From the NCBI GenBank assembly GCA_963169045.1, contig CAUJDF010000042.1, positions 62,001 to 126,000 of the forward strand: DNA of 64,000 nt. Reading direction: 5' to 3'. The notes beneath the pieces were generated by a model. That model was given only the letters and a program-made list of their open reading frames with translations, did not search any database and was not told where the DNA came from. The stretch comes from Myxococcota bacterium. Lineage in GTDB: Bacteria > Myxococcota_A > Bradymonadia > UBA7976 > UBA1532. The translations under genes were made by a program, and so were the position numbers. Of this stretch, positions 38,901 through 46,114 are shown piece by piece (the first letter of the stretch is position 1; each line of letters starts with the position of its first letter).

Positions 38901-39267
38901 CGACCGCGGGATCGCAGTCGACGCAGATGCCTTCGTCGCAGACCGCGTCCCCGCTGCAGCGATCGCCGTTCGCGCAGCGACACTGGGGCAGACCCGGCGC
39001 GCAGGCCACGCAGCGGCCACGGTCGCAGCGGGCGTCGGGCGCGCACGTGTCGCCCTCGGCGCAGCCGCAGCCGAGGGTGCCGACGACGCAGCCGCTCGCG
39101 TCCGGGGCGGCGTCGGCGGGCGCGGCGTCGACCGGCGGGGGCGACGCGTCGCCCCCGCCTCCGGCGCCCCCCGCGCCCCCGGCGGCGCCGGCGCCGGCGC
39201 CGCTCCCGCCGCCGCCATCACACGCCGCCAGAGCGAGGGCGAACGCCACACAGACACACGCGCGCAT
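35989..39267 (-). CDS. Large Cys-rich lipoprotein with EGF-like end
   Basis: This 1092-aa protein has a lipoprotein signal (VAFALALAACDGGGG) and a Gly/Ala/Pro/Asp linker. Cys-rich modules fill about residues 58-470 (for example CVDCDPAVVGCACDDDTPCD and CVAEGPGCDACATQHRVC). The C-terminal 600 residues are less repetitive and Trp/Cys-containing (GEWWRHCTRNRDAAWDASP, LWRGMSHHSQFKCVRVRND). An EGF-like stretch (CGCTEHFGGSSCEVPC) is near 1005. No enzyme family was recognised. The start lies 1 bp after the upstream stop, and the stop overlaps the next start. It is part of the Tc-like operon. Confidence 0.83.
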   Translation of the reverse strand: MRACVCVAFALALAACDGGGGSGAGAGAAGGAGGAGGGGDASPPPVDAAPADAAPDASGCVVGTLGCGCAEGDTCAPDARCDRGRCVACAPGLPQCRCANGDRCSGDAVCDEGICVDCDPAVVGCACDDDTPCDDGLVCDGDDDRCREPKACADVQCVERQLCADGEGQDAECLPMCEPGFAWNGAGCDADVSANCDPGAPGSIATACADLGRTCLADAGGATCGVCVDGRTDEDGALRACRPLVVCGDLACDDEHRACRDGAPGEDARCGECLGGFVEQGADCVPEGGPSCDDCTARNRVCVAAGEPCGGCVGGFVERAGECVAEGPGCDACATQHRVCLEGGARCGACDAGYVDRDGDCQPAADVCDEMRCQGLGRACAGGMGAHCGPCLNGEVPSDPSDPDSDCVPIQPCLPDTCTPEEHCVEQPNGLPPVCEPRPCPDGQAMRITWQNGVEVSRRCIACNLDCGGTGETGALWPYTVVGSDQCICETEPDFFFPNAADPSAQPCDADRDGWVRFDALAAIRPVEPPTGNGVLPDAGLAANARCDFRSIDRFVLQNEVGQRFEVLSCAEGARAATEGPCDPYAPILLLEPATDDDQEALDQERPLAPSYADAGLGRRLRAAEINPLTRVCVAGADLDRNDVDDVNEHHRSPSGAAQELRVFTKFAYFVELNDGWFDPPRFDGPPCAEDLDCESRRCGDGGRCRERFGRYVIRERSRTSPEFPLRYAAGEGEWWRHCTRNRDAAWDASPNAEPPLSPVGFDFAEWSCDVARGTCPTPPPPPAGVEVDDDEVVPHGLNAEGVPVPPADDLWRGMSHHSQFKCVRVRNDQEQLDPRRAPQVIDPTTLFDGTNGALQWNFCRVACTPGDPQCARDCGGGLCEASSIAAPGDVANPRFPRITCEPGGVGERPAPRAGAAGWVAVRHLDPGAIGHELGSYERGCIDEWAPGATPAEVEAWRTLCPGYVENPRAVIGRGNPADFGRLVCGCTEHFGGSSCEVPCAEPAYGGPVERAGCPNGYCLTGAETPSGRSGFWACGGVTRVAPAEDGASPVWSSDPAEGPVWRVRGGDIRDVAPEISECAGDDVNCDRWSLR

Positions 39268-39268
39268 G

Positions 39269-42200
39269 TCAGAACTCCGTGAAGTCCGTGTAGTAGACGA
39301 ACAGCTTGATGTCGTTGAGCGTCGACAGATCCAGATCCAGGTTGGCGAGCTCGTCGCGCTGGTTGAGGATCAGCCGCCAGTTGGTCGCGATGAGCGGCCG
39401 GTCGCGCAGGCGCTCGTTCGCGTAGACCTCGGGCGCGAAGGGCCGGCCGCCGTCGAAGAACGGGTTGAGCACGGCGCGCACCGGCGGCAGGCGGTAGTAG
39501 ACGCGCTCGCCGCCCTCGACCGCGCGGATGACGTTCGTCCCCGCCTGCTCGAGGTACAGACGGGCGAAGGAGTCACCCGGACTGTTGGCGTTGATCTCCG
39601 CCTCGATGAAGCGAACCTTGTGGTTGCGCGTGACGGGAGAGACCTGTTCGAGCCGCGTCTGGAACGGGAACGACAGATAACCGCGGTCGTCGAGGAACGC
39701 GGGGTCCGTCAGCTTCGCCCGCATCAGGGCCACGCGCTCGATGCTGCTGAGCTCGCGGCCCGACTCGTCGAGCCGCGGGATGCTCAGGATGTCGTCGAGC
39801 AGCGACAGGCGCAGCAGGCGGGTGTTGGGCAGGCCGAACTCCTCCTCGAACTCGAAGAAGGCGTTGTTCAGATCGGCCAGGTAGTTCTCGAGGTTCTGTT
39901 CGCCGCGGGAGACGAGCCGCACGAGGTAGAGATCGCCTTTGCGCGCGTAGCTCTGGGATGTGTAGTACTCGAAGACGAGCGTCGCCCGGTAGGCCTCCCG
40001 CAGCGCCGCCTGGAAGGCGAAATCGGCGTTCAGGATGGCATCGTTGCGATAGATGCGAATGTTGGGATCATTGCGCGCCGCGGCGGCGTTGATCGCGAGC
40101 TGCTCGGCCTCCTGCTGCTCGAGCTGCAGGCGGGTGGCGCGGTTGCGCAGGCGCTGCATCTCGCCGAACGCCAGCCGGAGCTGGTACTCCGCGCGCAGAC
40201 CTTCGAGCCTGAGCTCGGCCAGGCGAAGCTTCAGCGCCTTCGTGCGCGCGCTCGAGTCCACCTCGGCCTGGCGGCACTGGAAGTCGAGCTGCCACCGGGC
40301 CTCCGCCGCCTCGAGGCGTTGAAGGTCGCGCTCGGCGTTGTTGATCTTCCGCTCCGAGAGCGTGATCCCGACCTCGAGACCGGCATGGGCCAGCCCGTAG
40401 ATGCCGGCCACCGCCTCCGCCTTGGCGATGCATGCGGCGGAGATGGGCCCGGCGGCGAAGCAATTGGTCACGTTGCTGCTCAGGCTGGCGATCTGTCCCG
40501 CCGCCTGCACGGCGCTCTGCATCCGGTTCTTGTCGAAGTTGGCGTCGCGGATCACATCGGCCAGCGTGATGCGCTCACCCTCGACCTCGCTGACGTGCTG
40601 CATCGCGTCGACGCGCAACAGCGCGCACTGCGCGGCGACGCGCGCCATCTCGATGTCGACCTCCGCGAGGACGTTGTCGACCTGGGTGATGACCTTCTGG
40701 ATGTCGAGCGCGGCGATCTCGGCGTTGGCCGAAGCGCTGAAGAGGTCGCCGTTGCCCAGGACGCCGCAGGGATCGTCGATGGGCGGCCGGCCCGGCAGCT
40801 GGTCGGCATACTTCTGGGTCGCGGGGTAGATGTTGCCATCGACGTTGAACGAGCCGCAGATCTCGCGGAGCTGTGACTCGTAGGTGTTTCGGATGCGGAT
40901 GAGCTCCGACTCGAACTCGGCCGCGTCGCTCTCGAAGCCGCGGTCGCTCGCGATGGCGACGTCCTCGCGGTCGCGCGCGAGGCGCAGGCGCTGCTCGGCG
41001 CGGAACAGCATGTTCTCGAACGCGTTCGTCTCGCGGACGTCGACGGTCGGGAACGGGATGTGTCCCGGTGGCAGGCCGAAGTAGTTCAGGTGGTCGGCGA
41101 TCTCGCGGTAGGCGTTGCGCATCTCGAGCATCGCCGCGCGGTAGCGCCGGTGCGCGTCCTCGACGAAGCGGCGGATCTGGTCGCGCGCCTCGGCGGGCAC
41201 GCCGGGCACGATGCCCTCCATCATGCGCGACAGCACGACCGACTCGAGGTAGGCGGCGGTGTACTCGCGCTCGAGGACGCGGCGTGCGAGGTCGGGCCGG
41301 TCGAGGTTGCGGTAGCGCTCGGCGATGGCGCTGGCGGCGCGCGTCTTCTGCGTCGAGGCGCGCACGAGCCGCTCGAGGTACGCGGTGACGATCTCCGGTT
41401 TCACGAAGTTGCGCGGGTCGTTCGCGCCGCGCCGCACCGCCCGGTAGATGGTCGGCGCCAGCGCGTAGAAGCGGCCCAGCGCCTCGCGGTAGTACTGCGT
41501 CGCCAGGTAGAGGAAGCGCATCTCCGCGCCGGCCGGACCCGACAGGTCGATGCCGCCGACCTCGAAGCGCGTGCCGCTGAAGGGCGCCGCACGCACGCCC
41601 GCCAGGTCGAAGCGCGAGCCGAAGGCGCGGGTGAACGCCTCGTCGCCCTGCATCACGAGCAGCTCGGCGTAGAGCCGCTCGAAGCCGTCGCGCAGCGCGG
41701 CCGGCGGCAGGTTGGCCGGCCGCGGCACCGGGCCGATCGAGAACGTCTCTTCGAGCGTCGCCGCGAGCCGCGTCCGCAGCGATTGCGAGAGGCGGCCGTA
41801 GAGCGCGTCGTCCCCGGCGATCGCGAGCAGGCAGTCGACCTCGCCGCGGATGGCCTCGATCTCGATCGGGTCGTAACAGTACGGAATCGCGTCGGAATCG
41901 GGGACGCAGACCTGCGGCGCGAAGCCGATGTTCGCACCCTGGCGGTTGCGGAAGCGCGTCTTGTAGCGGAACGCGCGCGCGACGCGGGACAGGAGCGGGG
42001 CGCGGCCCGCCTCGGTGACCGCCGGGAAGAACACGCGCTCGGCGACGAGGTCCGCCCGGTCGTCGTTGCAGACCACCTGGTCGACCTCGCGGCACACCCA
42101 GGCGGGCTCGTACTGCGCCAGGTCCGGCGACTCCTTGATGCGGGTCAGCTCGGCCTGGCAGGTGCCCTTCGGCTGTCCGCGCTGGTTGCACGGGTGCAGC

Positions 42201-45200
42201 GCGGGGTCGGGCGCGCCGGCGTGGACGGTGAAGTAGACGACCTCGCTGCCGATCGGGCAGGGACGACCCTCGCCGCCGTCGTCGAACTTGCCGTTGTCCT
42301 GGCAGAACGAGTGGACGCGCTCGTCTTCCGGCAGGCAGGGCTGGTCGTCGCCGCCGGGCGTCGCGAGGTCGATGCAGCCCTCGAACTCGCGACGGTCGAC
42401 GCCGTCGAGGATCGCCTGCACGACCGCCGCCGGATCGTCGGCGGCGTCGTCGAGGCCGGCCACGCGCCCCACGAGGTCGGTGTCGCAGGCGACCGCCAGC
42501 AGCTCCTCGGGCTCGGCCTGCGGCTCGCCGGGGGTCGCCCCCTGGTAGGCGTCGGGACCGCCGCGGCCGTCCGCGTCGCTCGGGTCGAGCTCGGTCGGCT
42601 CGCGCGTGAGCAGCATGTAGCCGTACGACGAGAAGCCGCTGGCGTCCTCCTCGCCGAGGAACGACTCGAAGCGCTCCTCGAAGAGCAGGAAGATCGTGTC
42701 GCCGTTGATGAGCGCGCCGTCGAGCAAGTACAGCGTGCGCCGGCGCGCGCGGCCGTCGGGGATCGGGTTCGAGGCGGCGAGCTGGACGTTGATCGGCGTC
42801 TTGTCGGCGTCGGCGTAGGGCACGTTCTGGCTGCGACACTCGCGGCGGCTGAGCCCGAGCGCCGGATCGGGCAGGGTGTTGCGCTCGAAGCCCTCGACGA
42901 GCCAGGGGATGTCGACGAGCTCGAAGCCGGCGGGGCAGTCGTCCTGGCCCGACGGCAGCTCGAACCGGCCGCCGACGTTGACGTGCGCGATCGGCTGCCG
43001 GCGGTCGACGACGTCGGGCCCGCCGACGTCGAAGAGCACGAGGCAGGCGCCGCGGGCGTCGCGCGTGCACTGGGTCGTCGGCGTCGCGAGCCTGATCGTC
43101 GCCGCCGGATCGCCGGCGTAGTGCAGCGTGTCGGCGCTGTTGATGCGGCCGATCAGCCGCAGCGGGTCCTGCGGATCGGTGCGGAGGTTGATCGCGATCG
43201 GCAGGTCGACCGCGCCCGAGGGCACCGGGTTGGTCGTCTGGTCGTCGGTGAGCGACTTGAGGCCGTTGCGGCCGCCCTCGAACAGGTAGCAGCGCGTCTG
43301 GGCCGAGAACTGGCGGCGGCAGTCGCGGTCGACCTGCGGCAGCGACCAGGTCTCGTTGCGCAGCGCCTGCAGCACCGCCTGTAGCTCGGGCAGGGGACGG
43401 TCGAGGTTGCGGAACGCGGCCCAGGTGCGCACGAGCGCGTTGCCGACCCGGTTGTAGGCGCGGGGCTCGTCTCGGGTGCCGGGGGCCCCGGTGCGGGCGC
43501 CGTGGGGCAGCGCGAGCCACTCCGGGAGGCCGGACGTGCCGAAGCGCCCGAAGAAGTACATGTTGCCCTTCCACTGGCCCTCGGCGCTCTGCGTGTAGGA
43601 CAGATCGACGCGCGCCTTGCCCATGGTGGGATGCGTCACCTCGAGCGCGCCGATCCAGCGGACTGCCTGGCGTCCGTCGGCGGCCGAGATCTCGACGTCG
43701 ATCCGCCCGTTCGCCGGCACGACGACGTCGACGCTCTGCGTGCGCTGGCCCGCGCCGACCTCGCCGAGGTTGAGCCACGTCAGCGGACACTCGCGCTGGG
43801 CGTCGCAGACCTCGGAGGCGTCGGCGTGGAGACGCTCTTCGGTGGTGCCGTCGGCGAACGTCGCGACGTGAGACAGCTTGCGGACGGTGTACGTCTGTCG
43901 GACGTTCGTCTCGTTGACGATCGCGAACGAGGCGCGGTTCGTGACGTTGGTGAAGCCGACGATGGTGCGGGAGAGCGCCACGGCCGCGGGCGGGCCGGTG
44001 TCGATGCGCTCTTCGGGCGACGGCGCCGCCGGCAGGTACAGCGTCGTCGCCGCGTCGATCGACTGGCAGGTGAAGTCGCCGCGGCGCGGCGCCTCGAGGC
44101 CGTCGCACACGTCGCGACAGACCTTGCGATGGCAGCGCTGGCCCGCGCCGCACTCGTCGTCGCCGGCGCAGGTCGACCAGCAGCGACCCTGGCGGCAGGT
44201 CTGGAAATCAGGGCACTCGTAGTCGCTGACGCACGCGCGCGGCGCCTCGTCGGGCAGCAGGCACGAGCCCTCGCGGCAGGCGCGGCCGTCGAGATGGCAG
44301 CCGGGCATGAGGCCGTCGGCCGGGCACGACACGTAACGCCCGGTGTCGGGGTTCACGTAGCCGCCGGTGCACGGCGTGAAGCAGCGGGCGACCGCCGGCG
44401 GCTCGTCCCCGCGGATCTCGCGGTCGGCGCAGAAGCCGTCGACACACGCGAGGTCGCCGGCGCACGCGTCGCCGGGGCCGCAGAAGCACCCGCGCGCGCC
44501 CTCGCGGCAAGGAACGCAGATGGCTTCGCGGCAGTCGAAGCCGGGATGGCAGGTGGCATTTGCGAAGCAGGGGCCGCCGAGGCCACCGGTGTTGTCGATG
44601 CACAGGCCGTCGTCGCAGGCGAGGCCGGGATCGCAGACGCCGTTCAGGCAGGGGCAGCCGAGGTCGCCGGCGGCGCAGCCGGACGGCTGGCAGACGCCGT
44701 CGCGGCAGACATCGCCGGGCGCGTCGCAGGCCCCGGCGTCGCACGTGCAGGCCGTCGTGCCGGGATCGCAGCCCGCCGGCGTGCAGAGGCCGCCGTCGCA
44801 GACGTCGCCGGCGGCGTCGCAGGTCGCGCCGCCCTCGCACGGACACCCGGAGGCGCCGGGGACACACTCGACGGGGCGACACACGCCCTGCTCGCAGGCA
44901 TCGTCCGCCGCGGCGCAGGCGCCGTCGTCGCAGGTGCAGCCGGTGGCGCCCGGCGCGCACTCGGGCTCCACACAGACGTCGGCGACGCAGGTCAGCGGGT
45001 CGCCGGCTTCGGTGAAGCCGCAGAGGCCGCCCGCGGTGCAAGGGCAGCCGAGCGTGCCGTCGACGCACATGCCCCCGTCTGGCGGGGCGGCGTCCGTGGG
45101 CGGGGCGGCGTCCTCACGCGAGGCCGAGTCAGGGGAGGGGGCGGCGTCCGCCGGGCCTGCGTCCACCGAGCCGTCCTTCAGCGCCAGCCCCGCGCCTCCG

Positions 45201-45277
45201 CCCCCTTCGCACGCCGAGAGGCACGCAGACAACAGCCCGAAGGCGACGGCATGCCGTCGAATCGCGCGAACCATCAT
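39269..45277 (-). CDS. 2002-aa lipoprotein: Cys-rich N-terminus, long helical region, TcA-like C-terminus
   Basis: The N-terminus is a lipoprotein signal (FGLLSACLSACEGG). Residues about 60-400 are Cys-rich modules and 400-1000 are mixed. About 1150-1700 is strongly helical, with coiled-coil stretches (ERKINNAERDLQRLEAAEAR and LRLEGLRAEYQLRLAFGEMQ). The last 300 residues (YLVRLVSRGEQNLENYLADL, LSFPFQTRLEQVSPVTRNHK, then VRFIEAEINAN, ending LNDIKLFVYYTDF) resemble in order and pattern the TcB-binding end of TcA, which closes with a similar hydrophobic strand. The TcA relation is by eye only. This is the first gene of the operon. Three double-repeat elements lie upstream. Confidence 0.8.
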   Translation of the reverse strand: MMVRAIRRHAVAFGLLSACLSACEGGGGAGLALKDGSVDAGPADAAPSPDSASREDAAPPTDAAPPDGGMCVDGTLGCPCTAGGLCGFTEAGDPLTCVADVCVEPECAPGATGCTCDDGACAAADDACEQGVCRPVECVPGASGCPCEGGATCDAAGDVCDGGLCTPAGCDPGTTACTCDAGACDAPGDVCRDGVCQPSGCAAGDLGCPCLNGVCDPGLACDDGLCIDNTGGLGGPCFANATCHPGFDCREAICVPCREGARGCFCGPGDACAGDLACVDGFCADREIRGDEPPAVARCFTPCTGGYVNPDTGRYVSCPADGLMPGCHLDGRACREGSCLLPDEAPRACVSDYECPDFQTCRQGRCWSTCAGDDECGAGQRCHRKVCRDVCDGLEAPRRGDFTCQSIDAATTLYLPAAPSPEERIDTGPPAAVALSRTIVGFTNVTNRASFAIVNETNVRQTYTVRKLSHVATFADGTTEERLHADASEVCDAQRECPLTWLNLGEVGAGQRTQSVDVVVPANGRIDVEISAADGRQAVRWIGALEVTHPTMGKARVDLSYTQSAEGQWKGNMYFFGRFGTSGLPEWLALPHGARTGAPGTRDEPRAYNRVGNALVRTWAAFRNLDRPLPELQAVLQALRNETWSLPQVDRDCRRQFSAQTRCYLFEGGRNGLKSLTDDQTTNPVPSGAVDLPIAINLRTDPQDPLRLIGRINSADTLHYAGDPAATIRLATPTTQCTRDARGACLVLFDVGGPDVVDRRQPIAHVNVGGRFELPSGQDDCPAGFELVDIPWLVEGFERNTLPDPALGLSRRECRSQNVPYADADKTPINVQLAASNPIPDGRARRRTLYLLDGALINGDTIFLLFEERFESFLGEEDASGFSSYGYMLLTREPTELDPSDADGRGGPDAYQGATPGEPQAEPEELLAVACDTDLVGRVAGLDDAADDPAAVVQAILDGVDRREFEGCIDLATPGGDDQPCLPEDERVHSFCQDNGKFDDGGEGRPCPIGSEVVYFTVHAGAPDPALHPCNQRGQPKGTCQAELTRIKESPDLAQYEPAWVCREVDQVVCNDDRADLVAERVFFPAVTEAGRAPLLSRVARAFRYKTRFRNRQGANIGFAPQVCVPDSDAIPYCYDPIEIEAIRGEVDCLLAIAGDDALYGRLSQSLRTRLAATLEETFSIGPVPRPANLPPAALRDGFERLYAELLVMQGDEAFTRAFGSRFDLAGVRAAPFSGTRFEVGGIDLSGPAGAEMRFLYLATQYYREALGRFYALAPTIYRAVRRGANDPRNFVKPEIVTAYLERLVRASTQKTRAASAIAERYRNLDRPDLARRVLEREYTAAYLESVVLSRMMEGIVPGVPAEARDQIRRFVEDAHRRYRAAMLEMRNAYREIADHLNYFGLPPGHIPFPTVDVRETNAFENMLFRAEQRLRLARDREDVAIASDRGFESDAAEFESELIRIRNTYESQLREICGSFNVDGNIYPATQKYADQLPGRPPIDDPCGVLGNGDLFSASANAEIAALDIQKVITQVDNVLAEVDIEMARVAAQCALLRVDAMQHVSEVEGERITLADVIRDANFDKNRMQSAVQAAGQIASLSSNVTNCFAAGPISAACIAKAEAVAGIYGLAHAGLEVGITLSERKINNAERDLQRLEAAEARWQLDFQCRQAEVDSSARTKALKLRLAELRLEGLRAEYQLRLAFGEMQRLRNRATRLQLEQQEAEQLAINAAAARNDPNIRIYRNDAILNADFAFQAALREAYRATLVFEYYTSQSYARKGDLYLVRLVSRGEQNLENYLADLNNAFFEFEEEFGLPNTRLLRLSLLDDILSIPRLDESGRELSSIERVALMRAKLTDPAFLDDRGYLSFPFQTRLEQVSPVTRNHKVRFIEAEINANSPGDSFARLYLEQAGTNVIRAVEGGERVYYRLPPVRAVLNPFFDGGRPFAPEVYANERLRDRPLIATNWRLILNQRDELANLDLDLSTLNDIKLFVYYTDFTEF

Positions 45278-45509
45278 GAGCGTCCCCCACCCCTGGCCGA
45301 CGGCGTAACGTCTCGCCCGATCAAAGCAGCGCTGCGGCCATCGCCGAGCAACGACCGGCGGGACCACACGAGGGGCGACGAGAAGACCCACGGCGCGCTA
45401 CGCGACGAGCAATCCCCGTTTTGGGTCCCTGCTTTGTCGGTCGATCGGCGGAGGGGTGTCAAGCGACATGTCGCACACCGCCGTCGGGCCCGCCGCGGAC
45501 GGGCGCTCA
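45278..45509 (-). promoter_or_regulatory. Upstream region of the 19-kb operon, with a 12-bp palindrome
   Basis: The region just upstream of the 2002-aa lipoprotein start must hold the operon promoter. GCGACATGTCGC at 45463-45474 is a perfect palindrome, partly framed by GGTGT and ACACC. It could be a regulator site. No clear -35/-10 or -24/-12 pair was identified. The left end also contains CCGAGCAACGACCG, shared with 17585-17598. Confidence 0.3.
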
Positions 45510-45734
45510 CAGCGGCGGGCGTTCAAGTGGGTGCCGGAGCGCGCAGGACGTCGAGGCGAGGGCAAGGCGCGGCCCCGACGGCAGGGCCGTCGTCCTGTCG
45601 AGGGGGGCGGAGCAGCGCGTCGCCCGCGTCCGCCCCGCGGGCGATGCCGGGCAGGAGCCCGGCGAGCCGCAAGACGCCGCCATCGCCTCGACGGACAAGC
45701 GAGGCGTTGCCCACTTGGACGGCCGGCGCTTTCA
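45507..45734. mobile_element. Inverted-repeat element F
   Basis: The core 45510-45731 is flanked by TCA on both sides (45507-45509 and 45732-45734). Its ends, AGCGGCGGGCGTTCAAGTGG and the complement of CCACTTGGACGGCCGGCGCT, match in about 16 of 20 positions. The interior is GC-rich with no convincing gene. The left boundary is less certain because similarity to 21280-21305 continues slightly outward. It abuts element C. Confidence 0.55.
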
Positions 45735-45911
45735 GAAGGTGTTCCCATGAAGATGCCGTCGTGGGCGGACCGCTGGCCGAGCGAGCCCGTGGCGCCGACC
45801 AAGGCCGGACGCAGGCGTGCCCGGAGGCACGCCCTTGACCGGCCGACCGAGGCGACGCGGGCCCAGCCGAGCGGTGCGCGCAGCAGGCATTCTGATGGGG
45901 ACACCCTGGCA
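45732..45911. mobile_element. Inverted-repeat element C (full-length copy of the B family)
   Basis: The core 45735-45908 has left end GAAGGTGTTCCCATGAAGATG and right end CATTCTGATGGGGACACCCTG... minus a base. It aligns throughout with element B read on the opposite strand, including GGCCGAGCGAGCCCGTGGCG and GGCCGACCGAGGCGACGCGG. It is flanked by TCA on the left and GCA on the right (one substitution from TCA). It lies in tandem between elements F and D. Confidence 0.7.
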
Positions 45912-46114
45912 GAGGGTCGGCGGAAATGGACGCCGAGCGAGAGATCGTCAGCCGGGCGCGCAGGAAGCCGAAGGCGACCGGTCCACGGCGCGGCACCGGA
46001 GAGACGAGCGAAGGCGGGCCAAGAGGACCGTCGAGCTCGCCTCGAGGAGCCCCGGCGGGGAGCGCCCCGGAAGGCGGCCTCGCAGCCGGCGGCTCATTTC
46101 GGCCGACCCTCTCA
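45909..46114. mobile_element. Inverted-repeat element D
   Basis: The 200-bp core (45912-46111) has ends GAGGGTCGGCGGAAATG and CATTTCGGCCGACCCTC, an inverted repeat with one mismatch in 17. The outermost GAGGGT is shared with the A/B/C family but the rest differs, so this is a second family. It is flanked by GCA on the left and TCA on the right; the right TCA is the stop codon of the minus-strand lipoprotein gene. Confidence 0.6.

Noticed and set aside
36298..39282. Plus-strand frame opposite the 1092-aa lipoprotein
   Set aside because: It is an antisense shadow without a start context, signal or motif.
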